Below, in pieces: positions 43,601-51,733 of a stretch of 64,000 nucleotides of DNA (positions are counted from its first letter, which is position 1; every line of letters starts with the position of its first letter). Below the pieces are notes generated by a model, which saw only the letters and a list, made by a program, of their open reading frames with translations, was not told the DNA's origin and ran no database searches. The stretch is from positions 92,995-156,994 of the forward strand of contig CASEOO010000028.1 in NCBI GenBank assembly GCA_949289565.1. Direction: 5' to 3'. The position numbers and the translations under genes were made by a program. The stretch comes from an uncultured Bacteroidales bacterium. GTDB lineage: Bacteria; Bacteroidota; Bacteroidia; Bacteroidales; UBA932.

Positions 43601-46188
43601 TCATCCCTGTGTCTTTTTCACGCTTTACCGACAAGGCATATCCAGGAGAGAAATGCATTTATGAAATCAGCACCCTTCCTGGTGTCGAGTGCGCTGTTTC
43701 AGTGTCTGACATGACTGCGGAGTCTGTCATGCGGAATCTGTGGAGCAGAGTCCGTGCAAAATATGGCGCGGCATGGGTGGATTCCGGATACAGCGCCGGA
43801 AAAGCTTCCGCAAGCGGGAGTTCCCATGGAACAACGTGGATACGTGGAAGCGGCAAGGACGTGGCACTCGGTTATGGCGTCGCGGGCCCGGTTCTGTCGA
43901 GAATGGCTTCTTCGCCAGCCGCTGAAGATGCAGTGTCTGCTGAAAATTTGCTCATGACCAAGTCTGCATTGGACGGAGTCATGTCAGGAACGCAGACAGT
44001 GGATGTCCGCGATGATTTTTCCGAGGCGCTGGCATTTTATCCTTTCCTGCGGTCTGATGAAAACGGGAAGATTTCCTTTGAGTTCACGGCAGGGGACAAA
44101 CTTTCGACATATTACGTGTCGCTATTTGCCCATGACAAGAATATGAACAACAATGCCCTTCGCAGAGAAATGCAGATTTCGCTTCCGGTTGCGGTGTCTT
44201 TGGCCCAGCCTGCCTATCTGTTCTCCGGAGACAGGTATGATATGCAGGTGGCTTTGTCCAATGTATCCGGCGCTGATTCAGAAGGGACTCTGTCTCTTTA
44301 TCTGTACGCCGGCAGTGATTGTCATGATTCTGTACCGATGCTGGTGAAAAGCCTGCCATCAAAGATTTGCGCCGGCTCTGCGTCTTCGGAAGAGTTTTCT
44401 GTAGAAGTTCCGTCCGGCATTGACACTCTCGGAGTGAAAGTCGTATACCAGTCCGCTTCATGTCCTGCAGATGGCGGTCCTGAGTCTGCATGTGTTTCAG
44501 ACGCCATCTTTGTCGCCATACCGGTGCATGCTCCGGAGCAGGCTCTTTATGAGTCGCATTCTGCGCTTCTGCTTCCTGGAATGTCCAGAGACTCGCTGTA
44601 TCAGTCGCTTTTGTCCCAATTTGTGAATGTGTCAGGCCTCGGGGGCGCATCTGAAGAAATTTCCATCATGGATATGCTCCTGGAGTCCATTCCGGAGCAT
44701 GTAGTTCCTGAATCTCCTGATGTCATTTCCATGATGGGCGCTTGCCTGGCTTCGTATCTGGCCGCTGACTTGACAGCACGTTATGGCGGAGCGGAAACCA
44801 TGCCTGGTGAAGACGGGAAATCTTCGGCGGCAGAGCTCCTGGGGAAAGTCTTGTCATATCAGAATGCCGGCGGCGGATTTGCCTGGCTGAAAGGGGCTCA
44901 GTCTTCGCCTCTGGTCACAGCTGTGGTCCTGGAATATATCTCGGTTCTGGACAGCCATGGCTTCCTGGAATCCGGCTCGCCTGTGAAAACCGCCGCGGAA
45001 CGTGCTGTGAACTATCTTGACAGTTCATATTTCAGTGATGAAAAACCATGGAGCGGCCTGTCTCTGTCTCAGTATCTATTTGTTCGCTCACTCTATGAAG
45101 ACCTGCCTTTGACGGCCGGTCTGGACAGAAAGGCACGTAAAGCCTTCGCAAAATCTGTCAAGAAGTATGTCTTCGACAATGAGGCTGACGCCCCGGGATA
45201 TATTCATTTCAAAGCCCGCCGGGCAATGACGTTGTTGAATTTCATAACAGCCAGCCAGTCTCGTGCGGCTTCGGGAAATGCGTCTCAGGAGAGTTTCCTC
45301 AATTCTGTCAGTGTCAATGTCAGCCGCAAATTCATTTCGAGTCTGGACCGGTATATGATGTCGCTGAAAGAGTATGCCGCGGTTCACAAGTCCGGCGGGC
45401 AGTATTATCCAAATGCAGTGATGCCTTTCAGAGGACTTCTTGAGAGTGAATTGTATGCTCATTCAGTCCTGGCCAGGCTGATGTCTGGCTATGCCGGATA
45501 TTCAGGTGATGCAGAGGCGGCGGACATTGCAGATGGAATACGCTTGTGGATCATGGTGCAGAAAGAGACTCAGTCATGGGACAGCGACCCAGCCTGTCTC
45601 CTGGCTATAGATGCTGTCATGGATGGGTCTGCCGGCCTTCTGGATACGAAGGTCATGGCTTTGACCCGGAAGTACAGAAAGACTTTTGCTGAAATCAAGC
45701 CGGCAGGCAATGACATTTCGCTCCGGTGCCGTTATCTGGTGGAAGATGATTCATCGGAGGGCTCAGATGAATATCCTGGATACAGGGATATTGCCGAAGG
45801 CGAAGTGCTGAAAGTGGGGGCCAGGGTTCTGGCGGTCTATGAAATATGGAGTGCAGAAAACCGCAGTTATGTCCGCTTGACAGTTCCGCGTCCGGCTTCG
45901 TTGAGGCCTGAAGACCAGCTTTCGGGAATGTATCGGGCTCCGATGAGACCTCGTGGAGGTGCCATGATGTCATTGGCAGCTTCTCCATATGCCTACAGGG
46001 AGGTGAAGTCAGAGTGCAGCCGGTGGTTTATGGAGGTGCTTCCTGAGGAACGCACTGTGCTGACAGAAAAACTGACAGTCACTCAGGCAGGAGTGTTTTC
46101 CATCCCTGCGGCAGATATAGAATGCCTGTATGCTCCGCACTATCGTGCCAATGACGGCTTCCGGCCGCGGCTTGAATCCGTAAAATAA
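40663..46188 (+). CDS. Alpha-2-macroglobulin-like (YfaS-type) giant envelope protein
   Basis: Exported protein of 1841 residues, typical in size for Bacteroidales alpha-2-macroglobulin-family proteins. Start at 40663 gives a signal peptide (FFSAALASLAALLFSFQICAGASAG). The order is an N-terminal helical region, a series of macroglobulin beta-sandwich domains (YKNMAAFHPGDTLRYKVVLYED; FVLPTFTVELDPVGRVYFQGDTV), the central A2M domain (FYPFLRSDENGKISFEFTAGDKLSTYYVSLFAHDKNM) and a C-terminal helical toroid-like domain (GGGFAWLKGAQSSPLVTAVVLEYI). I see no CxEQ thioester motif; the corresponding stretch reads SGLGGASEEIS. A protease-trapping or envelope-stabilising role is inferred. It is monocistronic, with a terminator-like hairpin downstream. 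Confidence 0.85.
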   Translation: MEITETRFFSAALASLAALLFSFQICAGASAGRDGGDDEGHVLKREWRKYDEAAENDLPQTASKTLEDIMDKAESRRLAWDFYDAVRKYYGTVSAFDWKQARTLDEVLKERVEKFGSAVVTWNFADVWPLYTDRADIKDIAAMKELQKERNPQFYGQDRYIGNGRIPEVIAGNIGNDYEYLLWSAFMHGYYSEPVLAEKDSSGTFDVAADILEKYLGSRYPESAYVEFIRIMRIPADTSGLRKSALEAFAEEYHGRGAGFFARQELISMKFSDLDASDDAVSSDFEALRDECEAFVKDMESLRGSEAELVESCTFPADLIMKMDSRRISAWIENGTDTLHVALTNLDGADVSVYRFRGYSPEYMDSDISGVRVKKPVDSWADSTAVLEMHLSGAPGRYYIPDTLSVALPEMDDRNYYIVCRNGEVAAGIPYYRRTISIAYRCQDGGTAFYPADYMSGRPVGSASVSVYQNDSLVGRIRRMPFNGFTELDGIRLQKNARYGIICFYTDENGIFRQSRGLRFIAGAEKDASDKRQKYPEASVYKNMAAFHPGDTLRYKVVLYEDAGMRAEYGSEDAARSGRKVWTGTEPVIVELVDPSGNQVTEDTLYVNDFGSASGVFKLPEDRVNGRFSLKVKLAGMVLANDVLTMDEFVLPTFTVELDPVGRVYFQGDTVTVSGRLASYAGQSLAAARVSCSVSLWNEIIQDGTLDIAPDGSFSLSFATGGVQGNGRKYYTATIRVTDATGETQEFRKSVAVNDFFFGVELENDAGASVMMAEGWPWDKEASEAGVYDILAVSGDFAVAAFCLRNASGDPVHGINVSYEIVHEGRKVLSGEALSGARTWLDLSSWPSGVFRLKASATVEGRTKECVYDLIKVTEKDSVLDIPVENFFKVLPSDGIKFQIGASAGPVWAVVQLFGDNASCLASTIVHLYGRCGKDCSLRTLSFDYKPEYPDAVRLQVFYFRNGQAYEFSHEFKRPHSDNIIPVSFSRFTDKAYPGEKCIYEISTLPGVECAVSVSDMTAESVMRNLWSRVRAKYGAAWVDSGYSAGKASASGSSHGTTWIRGSGKDVALGYGVAGPVLSRMASSPAAEDAVSAENLLMTKSALDGVMSGTQTVDVRDDFSEALAFYPFLRSDENGKISFEFTAGDKLSTYYVSLFAHDKNMNNNALRREMQISLPVAVSLAQPAYLFSGDRYDMQVALSNVSGADSEGTLSLYLYAGSDCHDSVPMLVKSLPSKICAGSASSEEFSVEVPSGIDTLGVKVVYQSASCPADGGPESACVSDAIFVAIPVHAPEQALYESHSALLLPGMSRDSLYQSLLSQFVNVSGLGGASEEISIMDMLLESIPEHVVPESPDVISMMGACLASYLAADLTARYGGAETMPGEDGKSSAAELLGKVLSYQNAGGGFAWLKGAQSSPLVTAVVLEYISVLDSHGFLESGSPVKTAAERAVNYLDSSYFSDEKPWSGLSLSQYLFVRSLYEDLPLTAGLDRKARKAFAKSVKKYVFDNEADAPGYIHFKARRAMTLLNFITASQSRAASGNASQESFLNSVSVNVSRKFISSLDRYMMSLKEYAAVHKSGGQYYPNAVMPFRGLLESELYAHSVLARLMSGYAGYSGDAEAADIADGIRLWIMVQKETQSWDSDPACLLAIDAVMDGSAGLLDTKVMALTRKYRKTFAEIKPAGNDISLRCRYLVEDDSSEGSDEYPGYRDIAEGEVLKVGARVLAVYEIWSAENRSYVRLTVPRPASLRPEDQLSGMYRAPMRPRGGAMMSLAASPYAYREVKSECSRWFMEVLPEERTVLTEKLTVTQAGVFSIPAADIECLYAPHYRANDGFRPRLESVK

Positions 46189-46427
46189 AACGGACTGCTG
46201 TCGCGCCCTCCCTCAATAAATTATGTGGGTGGGTCAAAAGTCACGAAGTGACCGCGACTGGAAGGAGCGAGATCCCCCTAATAGGGGGTGCAGGGGGTTA
46301 GGATGGGGTCAGTCTTTCGAAGAAAGACGTTTGAGGGTGACCAAAAGCCTCTTTTGGTCACCCTCAATTTTAAGTCGGACTAAGGCCGCTATCGCCGGTT
46401 ATCGCAGTTAGTCCCGCAGTGGAAAAA
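46189..46427 (+). other. Hairpin-rich intergenic element
   Basis: This 239-bp gap between convergent genes holds four consecutive inverted repeats: GTCAC/GTGAC (46240-46252), CCCCCT/AGGGGG (46274-46288), GTCTTTC/GAAAGAC (46312-46328) and a 15-bp stem ending in TTTT (46333-46370). Two of the loops are GAA. The open frame inside it (62 codons) is not considered coding. Confidence 0.5.
46333..46370. terminator. Terminator downstream of the macroglobulin gene
   Basis: GAGGGTGACCAAAAG (46333-46347), loop CCT, and its exact complement (46351-46365) are followed by AATTTT. A 16-mer, TGAGGGTGACCAAAAG, that includes the left arm is also found at 31457-31472, after another large envelope gene. Confidence 0.7.
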
Positions 46428-47378
46428 TTATTTAAGCGAGCCGAGACATTTTGTGACATTGGAGTATATGCGGTCCAGAACATTCTGAGTCCCGTCAGCC
46501 TTGACGAATTTTTCTCCAGTGATATGTTCGTACAGCTCGATGTATCTGTCAGTGATGCTGTCCACGATTTCAGGGGTCATTTCAGGGACCTGCTGTCCTT
46601 CTTTCCCTTGGAACCCATTGGCCATCAGCCACTCACGGACGAATTCCTTTGAAAGCTGCTTCTGCTTCTCTCCTTTCGCCAGCCTCTCTTCGTATCCGTC
46701 TGCATAGAAATATCTGGATGAATCCGGAGTGTGTATTTCATCCATCAGGTAGATAGTCCCGTTCTTTTTCCCGAATTCATATTTGGTGTCCACCAGAATC
46801 AGCCCCATTTTTGCCGCAATTTCAGTGCCTCTCTGGAAAATGGCCCTGGTGTATCTCTCCAGCTGTTCATAATCTTCGCGGCTTACCAGGCCTGAAGCGA
46901 TGATCTCTTCTTTTGAAATGTCTTCGTCATGGCCCTCGGCAGCCTTGGTGGTCGGAGTGATGATAGGCTCAGGGAATTTCTGGTTTTCTACCATGCCTTC
47001 TGGAAGGGTGATGCCGCAGAGTGTCCTTTTCCCGGCTTTGTATTCTCTCCAGGCATGGCCGGACAAGTATCCGCGGATGACCATTTCCACCTTGAACGGC
47101 TCGCATTTGTGCCCGATGGTGACCATCGGATCGGCTTCTGCGATTTTCCAGTTCGGAAGAATGTCTGTGGTGGCGTCCAGAAATTTCGATGCTATCTGGT
47201 TCAGCACTTGTCCCTTGTAAGGGATGCCCTTGGGCAGCACTACATCGAATGCTGAAATTCTGTCAGTGACAATCATCACCAGATACTCTCCGTCGATGTC
47301 ATATACATCGCGGACTTTCCCGACATACTTGCTTGCCTGTCCTGGGAAATTGAAATCAGTTTTGGTAATAGCTTCCAT
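46428..47378 (-). CDS. purC: Phosphoribosylaminoimidazole-succinocarboxamide synthase (SAICAR synthase)
   Basis: ATP-dependent ligase that joins CAIR and aspartate in purine synthesis. At 316 residues it is the longer, yeast-like form common in Bacteroidetes. Motifs: [30 protein letters not shown] at the N-terminus; [19 protein letters not shown]; and [30 protein letters not shown], which holds the substrate-binding acidic residues. A TAACTTTG box on the minus strand (47521-47514) may be its -7 element, giving a long leader of about 130 nt. It is a single gene between convergent and divergent neighbours. Confidence 0.96.
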   Translation of the reverse strand: MEAITKTDFNFPGQASKYVGKVRDVYDIDGEYLVMIVTDRISAFDVVLPKGIPYKGQVLNQIASKFLDATTDILPNWKIAEADPMVTIGHKCEPFKVEMVIRGYLSGHAWREYKAGKRTLCGITLPEGMVENQKFPEPIITPTTKAAEGHDEDISKEEIIASGLVSREDYEQLERYTRAIFQRGTEIAAKMGLILVDTKYEFGKKNGTIYLMDEIHTPDSSRYFYADGYEERLAKGEKQKQLSKEFVREWLMANGFQGKEGQQVPEMTPEIVDSITDRYIELYEHITGEKFVKADGTQNVLDRIYSNVTKCLGSLK

Positions 47379-47755
47379 TATCGTATAATGTTGAAAATTA
47401 TTGGCTTGGTTTTATTCTTCCGCCGGTTGCGCTTGTCCTGGGGCGCCGCCGTTTCTTTCAGTTCCATCGCGCATGGCTCAGATGTTCCATTGTGCATTGC
47501 CCAGGAACAGCGGCAAAGTTAGCAATATTTTCACTCTGGTGATTCCGAAACTGTCAATTGACAGCTAAAAATCGGATGAGGCCTGGACAGTAAAAATTTA
47601 TGAGGGGAATGAATATTCCAGGTATGTATGCAAGATTTAAGCACAATGTGGATTTAATCGTATGAAAAGCCTGTTTCATCGGACTGCCGGATGTATGGCA
47701 TGCACTTTGACAATACGCAACCGGATTTTATATCTGCCAATATGGCATAAAACAA
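47379..47755. other. 377-bp divergent intergenic region
   Basis: The region between purC and the DUF4251 gene has a candidate purC -7 box (47514-47521, minus), a perfect 14-bp palindrome CTGTCAATTGACAG (47551-47564) that could be an operator, and a rightward promoter candidate (47706-47736). I see no RNA gene or riboswitch that I can name in it. Confidence 0.4.
47706..47736 (+). promoter_or_regulatory. Candidate promoter of the DUF4251-DUF4136-barrel operon
   Basis: TTTG (47706-47709), 19 nt spacing, then TATATCTG (47729-47736), one mismatch from TAnnTTTG. The start codon is 20 nt further on. Confidence 0.5.
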
Positions 47756-48358
47756 ATGATTATGAAGAAAATGTTTGTCTTACTGATGTTGATATCAGTC
47801 TGGGTATCAGGGTCAGCCCAGAATAAAGAAACCCTGCAGGAGCGGATTGGCCGCTGGAAAAACGACATGGCTGAATTCAATTCCGGACGGAAGGTTGTAG
47901 AACAGGAACAGTCTGTGCTCGATACCCTGTCCTGGCTTCAGGCTGAACAGGCTCTGAAAGATTCATCCTTTGTCATCGAGGCTGACGCTGTGACATTCAA
48001 GTACGGGACCAGAGTCCAGGTAAACTCCACTACGAATTTCGTGTCGTTGAACGGAAACAGAGCTGTGATACAGATTTCTCCAAGTTATGTCTACGGAGGC
48101 CCTAATGGAGTAGGAGGCATCACGGTGGACGGCATCGCTTCGAATATCAAGCTTGAACGGGACAAGAAAGGGCGGGTGCACTTTTCCATGTATGTGACGG
48201 GCCGTGCTGTAAACGCCACTGTGTCCATTTCCATGACACCGGGCACAAACAGAGCTGTAGTGCAGGTTTCTCCTACATTCAATTCGAATGATGTCCGCCT
48301 GGAAGGGATTCTCATTCCATATCAGCATTCACGCACATTTGAAGGCACGTCAATTTGA
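47756..48358 (+). CDS. DUF4251 family exported protein
   Basis: Secreted or periplasmic protein of 200 residues with signal peptide MFVLLMLISVWVSGSAQ. The mature part follows the DUF4251 pattern: FVIEADAVTFKYGTRVQVNSTTNFVSLNGNRAVIQI, then GVGGITVDGIASNIKLERDKKGRVHFSMYVTG. The family is confined to Bacteroidetes and its function is unknown. An inner ATG at 47762 would shorten it by two residues. It heads a run of three small envelope genes (17- and 16-nt gaps). Confidence 0.8.
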   Translation: MIMKKMFVLLMLISVWVSGSAQNKETLQERIGRWKNDMAEFNSGRKVVEQEQSVLDTLSWLQAEQALKDSSFVIEADAVTFKYGTRVQVNSTTNFVSLNGNRAVIQISPSYVYGGPNGVGGITVDGIASNIKLERDKKGRVHFSMYVTGRAVNATVSISMTPGTNRAVVQVSPTFNSNDVRLEGILIPYQHSRTFEGTSI

Positions 48359-48375
48359 TATTAAAGTCAAGAGAT

Positions 48376-49044
48376 ATGAAAAAAGTTATATTGATGCTTA
48401 TGGCATTGGCAGGGGCGGCCGCCGTCTCCTGCCAGAAACTGCCGTCGGTGGTGGATGCCGACGGGGAATTCCTGGTCTCTACTTCATATGACCAGGATGC
48501 GGATTTCAGCAAATATTCTACATTCACTGTGGCTGACAGCGTGCTGGTGCTGGATTCGTATTTCCGCTGCGACACAGTCAAGAGTTCATTTACAGACAAG
48601 CTTGTCGATGAATTCCGCAGCCAGATGGAGGGCAGGGGCTACACTTATGTTCCTGTTGACGAAGTGAAGGACCAGGACAATCCTGTTCAGGCAGACCTTG
48701 CTGTCCAGCTTACATATGTAGGCAGCACCGATTATTATGTAGACTATGTAGATCCGTACTGGTGGTTAGACTATCCTGGATACTGGGCCTCTTCCTACTG
48801 GGGCGGCTGGGGAGGCGGCTGGTATTATCCATATCCTGTGATATATCAGTTCTCTACGCATTCCCTCATGGCCGATATGGCTGATTTGACCCTGGCGGAA
48901 GGTAAAGATGCCAGCATCCCGATTGTATGGAGCTGCATGATAAACGGCGATGCAAGCTATGCAAATGTCGACTACAGACGTTTCATGATTGCTATTGACC
49001 AGGCTTTCGCCCAGTCGCAATATCTCGGCAAGGCTGCCAACTGA
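48376..49044 (+). CDS. DUF4136 family lipoprotein
   Basis: Lipoprotein of 222 residues. MKKVILMLMALAGAAAVSCQ ends in a lipobox, SC. The DUF4136 pattern follows (DFSKYSTFTVAD, then LVDEFRSQMEGRGYTYV and ADLAVQLTYVG), along with a Trp/Tyr/Gly-rich loop (YWWLDYPGYWASSYWGGWGGGWYYPYP) in the middle. Family members are envelope lipoproteins of unknown role. The ATG at 48376 is chosen for the signal peptide. It stands between DUF4251 and a small beta-barrel gene, probably one operon. Confidence 0.85.
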   Translation: MKKVILMLMALAGAAAVSCQKLPSVVDADGEFLVSTSYDQDADFSKYSTFTVADSVLVLDSYFRCDTVKSSFTDKLVDEFRSQMEGRGYTYVPVDEVKDQDNPVQADLAVQLTYVGSTDYYVDYVDPYWWLDYPGYWASSYWGGWGGGWYYPYPVIYQFSTHSLMADMADLTLAEGKDASIPIVWSCMINGDASYANVDYRRFMIAIDQAFAQSQYLGKAAN

Positions 49045-49060
49045 TTTTAAAGGAGGGAAA

Positions 49061-49666
49061 ATGATGAAAAAGACAATAATGCTTGCAATAGCCGTGATTC
49101 TCACGGCAATGAGCGCTCACGCTCAAGTGGGAAGAAGATTCTATGTGGATGCAGGATGGCAGTTCAACGGCACTGTCTCCAACAGCTTCTCTGACAATGC
49201 CAGCGGGTGGGGCGCATATCTGGAAGGAGGATATTACTTCCTCCCGAGGGTGGCGGCAGGAGTTTTTGCCAGCTTCAATACAAACAATGAATATTTCCCT
49301 AAGCAGACATATGCCGCAGGAGAAGGCACAGCAGTGACTACTGACATGTATCATTCCTTGTATCAGGTGCCGTTCGGCGCCACGCTCCGGTACAGGTTTG
49401 CATGGAAGAAGATTCAGCCGTATGTCGAGGCTAAGCTTGGTGCCAACTATGCCAGGGAATATGAGCTGTATTCAACATTCGGCGCCAGAGACTCGCAGTG
49501 GGGATTCTATGTTTCTCCTGAAGCCGGAGTAGTTTTCCATCCGTTCAACAAAAGCAACCTGGGACTGCAGCTTTCGGCATATTACAGCTATGCCACGAAC
49601 AGGAGCGAAGCTTTTGGAATAGACGGATTGAGCAATGCCGGATTCAAGGTAGGCATCTCTTTCTAA
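49061..49666 (+). CDS. Small outer-membrane beta-barrel protein
   Basis: Exported protein of 201 residues. The start at 49061 has a strong AGGAGG just upstream and yields signal peptide MMKKTIMLAIAVILTAMSAHA, cut before QVGRRF. The mature protein is made of about eight amphipathic strands (FYVDAGWQFNGT, WGAYLEGGYYFL, VAAGVFASF, GATLRYRFAW, IQPYVEAKLGANY) and ends in GFKVGISF with a terminal Phe, the OmpA/OprF-type eight-strand barrel pattern. There is no periplasmic peptidoglycan-binding domain. Function unknown. Confidence 0.8.
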   Translation: MMKKTIMLAIAVILTAMSAHAQVGRRFYVDAGWQFNGTVSNSFSDNASGWGAYLEGGYYFLPRVAAGVFASFNTNNEYFPKQTYAAGEGTAVTTDMYHSLYQVPFGATLRYRFAWKKIQPYVEAKLGANYAREYELYSTFGARDSQWGFYVSPEAGVVFHPFNKSNLGLQLSAYYSYATNRSEAFGIDGLSNAGFKVGISF

Positions 49667-49718
49667 AAGACAATTTTCAGTTTTTTGTCTTTCCTGTCAG
49701 AAAAAAACCTTATATTTG

Positions 49719-49756
49719 AGGATGTGTCAGAATACTGGCACATCCTTGTTTTTATT
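49719..49756 (+). terminator. Terminator after the beta-barrel gene
   Basis: AGGATGTG (49719-49726) and CACATCCT (49739-49746) form an 8-bp stem followed by TGTTTTTATTTT. It also lies just after a TATATTTG box (49711-49718), so it could instead be a leader hairpin of the next gene. Confidence 0.5.
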
Positions 49757-49771
49757 TTGACCAGTTGATTT

Positions 49772-50830
49772 ATGGACAAGAACACACACGTGGTCATAAT
49801 GGCCGGAGGCATAGGCAGCAGGCTCTGGCCGGCCAGCACACCGCAGACTCCAAAGCAGTTCATTGATGTGTTAGGGGTGGGCAAATCTCTGATTCAGCTG
49901 ACTGTTGACAGGTTCAGGCCTCTCTGCGAGCTTTCCCATTTCTGGGTGGTGACTTCTGCAATGTACGTCGATATGGTGAAGTCCCAGCTGCCTGAAATCC
50001 CGGCAGAAAATATCCTGGCGGAGCCTGAGGCCAGAAATACAGCTCCCTGCATAGCCTATTCTTGCTGGAAGATAGCTTCCAGGTTTCCTGATGCCAATAT
50101 AGTCGTGACTCCGGCGGATGCCCTGGTTCTGGAGAAAGAGACTTTTGTGAGTGTAATAGGGGAGGCGCTGTCTTTTTCTGCGGCGAATCCGGCTGTAGTT
50201 ACGGTCGGCATAGTCCCTTCCCGGCCTGAGACAGGATACGGCTATATATGTGCAGGAAAGGCTGAGTATGGAAAAGTGACGAAAGTGCAGTCATTCAAGG
50301 AGAAACCTGATCTCAAGACTGCTGAAAAATATCTTGCCGAGGGGAATTATTTCTGGAATGCCGGCATCTTTGTCTGGAGTGCGGAGACCATTGTCTCGCA
50401 GTTCAGGAAGTTTTCACCAGGCATAGCAGAGGTGATGGACAGGCTGGCGCCGTATTTATATACTGATGAGGAAAACACCGCTTTGAAGGAACTGTTCCCG
50501 CAGTGCGACAAGATATCCATTGACTATGCTGTCATGGAAAAGTCTCAGGATATATTTGTAATAGCTTCGGACCTGGGTTGGAGCGACTTGGGCAGCTGGG
50601 GCTCTGTGAAAGCGCATATTGCCAGTGATGAAGACGGGAATGCTGTGGTGGGAGACGATGTGAGGCTGTTCCATTGCCATGGATGCGTGGTGCATCTGCC
50701 TTCTGTCAAGACTGCGGTGCTTGAAGGGCTGGACGGCTATGTCGTGGCTGAAAAGAATGGAGCTCTTCTGGTTTGCCGCCTTTCGGACGAGCAGCATATC
50801 AAGGAATATTCGGAGAAACGGACGGAGTGA
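49772..50830 (+). CDS. Mannose-1-phosphate guanylyltransferase
   Basis: Makes GDP-mannose from mannose-1-phosphate and GTP for surface glycans and fucose synthesis. It has 352 residues, the short form without a phosphomannose isomerase domain. The pyrophosphorylase signature VVIMAGGIGSRLWPASTPQTPKQF opens the protein. AEPEARNTAPCIAY, VVTPADALVL, FKEKPDLKTAEKYL and YFWNAGIFVW are the standard substrate-binding motifs. Cytosolic. It leads a rightward group with the LpxH-like phosphoesterase and a glycosyltransferase, which suggests envelope polysaccharide work. Confidence 0.93.
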   Translation: MDKNTHVVIMAGGIGSRLWPASTPQTPKQFIDVLGVGKSLIQLTVDRFRPLCELSHFWVVTSAMYVDMVKSQLPEIPAENILAEPEARNTAPCIAYSCWKIASRFPDANIVVTPADALVLEKETFVSVIGEALSFSAANPAVVTVGIVPSRPETGYGYICAGKAEYGKVTKVQSFKEKPDLKTAEKYLAEGNYFWNAGIFVWSAETIVSQFRKFSPGIAEVMDRLAPYLYTDEENTALKELFPQCDKISIDYAVMEKSQDIFVIASDLGWSDLGSWGSVKAHIASDEDGNAVVGDDVRLFHCHGCVVHLPSVKTAVLEGLDGYVVAEKNGALLVCRLSDEQHIKEYSEKRTE

Positions 50831-50911
50831 ACCCCGGAGAAATGAAGGGCTGGACCTAAAACCGGAAACTCCTTAATATAGAAAAGAAGGTCTGGCACGA
50901 AATATAAAGCG

Positions 50912-51670
50912 ATGGAAGAAAGAAAACATTACAGGACGGTGATCATCTCCGATGTCCACATCGGGTCTGCTCATTCAAAGGTGAAAGAAGCGGCAGATTT
51001 CCTCAGCTGTGTGGACTGTGACCGTCTGATTCTGAACGGGGACATCATTGACGGCTGGCAGCTTCAGAAGAAGTCTGCCGGAAAGAAGTGGAGCCCCGAA
51101 TATTCCCGGTTTGCAAAGGTCATAATGAAAATGATGGAAGTGCATGACACCCAGGTGATTTATCTGCGCGGCAATCATGATGACTTTCTGGACAATCTTG
51201 TCCCCCTCGTCCTCGGGAATGTCAGTGTCTTGCAGGATTATATCCTGGAGTCGGGCGAGCATAGGTTTTTCGTGACTCATGGCGATGTGTTTGACAGCGT
51301 GACATCCAAGATGGAGTGGCTGGCCAAGCTGGGGGATGTCAGTTATACTGCATTGCTCCGGTTCAACAGCATTTACAACAGATTCCGCAGCCGTCAGGGA
51401 AAGCCGTACTTTTCTCTCTCCCAGGCCATCAAGCACAAAGTCAAGCAGGCTGTTTCTTTTATTTCCGGCTTTGAGCGCATGCTTGCAGACCTGGCCAGGT
51501 CCAAGAGATGCGACGGTGTCATCTGCGGACATATTCATTATCCGGAGGACAGGATGATTGACGGAATCCGGTATCTGAATTCCGGGGACTGGGTGGAGTC
51601 GATGTCGGCATTGCTCGAAGACGAGCACGGAAACTGGAGGATAATGAAATACAGGGAAGAGTATCTTTGA
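50912..51670 (+). CDS. LpxH-like metallophosphoesterase (UDP-2,3-diacylglucosamine diphosphatase family)
   Basis: Metallophosphoesterase of 252 residues with all five metal-site motifs: DVHIGS, LNGDIIDGW, RGNHDDFLD, THGDVFDSV and CGHIHYPE. The arrangement matches the LpxH-like proteins of Bacteroidetes that hydrolyse UDP-2,3-diacylglucosamine to lipid X in lipid A synthesis. It is cytosolic and membrane-associated rather than exported; there is no signal peptide. The glycosyltransferase gene follows by 63 nt. The exact substrate is by family analogy. Confidence 0.82.
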   Translation: MEERKHYRTVIISDVHIGSAHSKVKEAADFLSCVDCDRLILNGDIIDGWQLQKKSAGKKWSPEYSRFAKVIMKMMEVHDTQVIYLRGNHDDFLDNLVPLVLGNVSVLQDYILESGEHRFFVTHGDVFDSVTSKMEWLAKLGDVSYTALLRFNSIYNRFRSRQGKPYFSLSQAIKHKVKQAVSFISGFERMLADLARSKRCDGVICGHIHYPEDRMIDGIRYLNSGDWVESMSALLEDEHGNWRIMKYREEYL

Positions 51671-51733
51671 TGATATTGGCCTAAGGCCTGATGAATGTAT
51701 GCCATTGGCCGGATGGCCGCAATATATTTCGTT

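Noticed and set aside
46223..46411. 62-codon plus-strand frame after the macroglobulin gene
   Set aside because: It lies wholly in the hairpin-rich intergenic element and its translation is low-complexity, with no start signal.
47514..47521. Full promoter for purC
   Set aside because: Only the -7-like TAACTTTG was found; without a -33 at 19-21 nt and with a leader of about 130 nt, a separate promoter feature was not listed.
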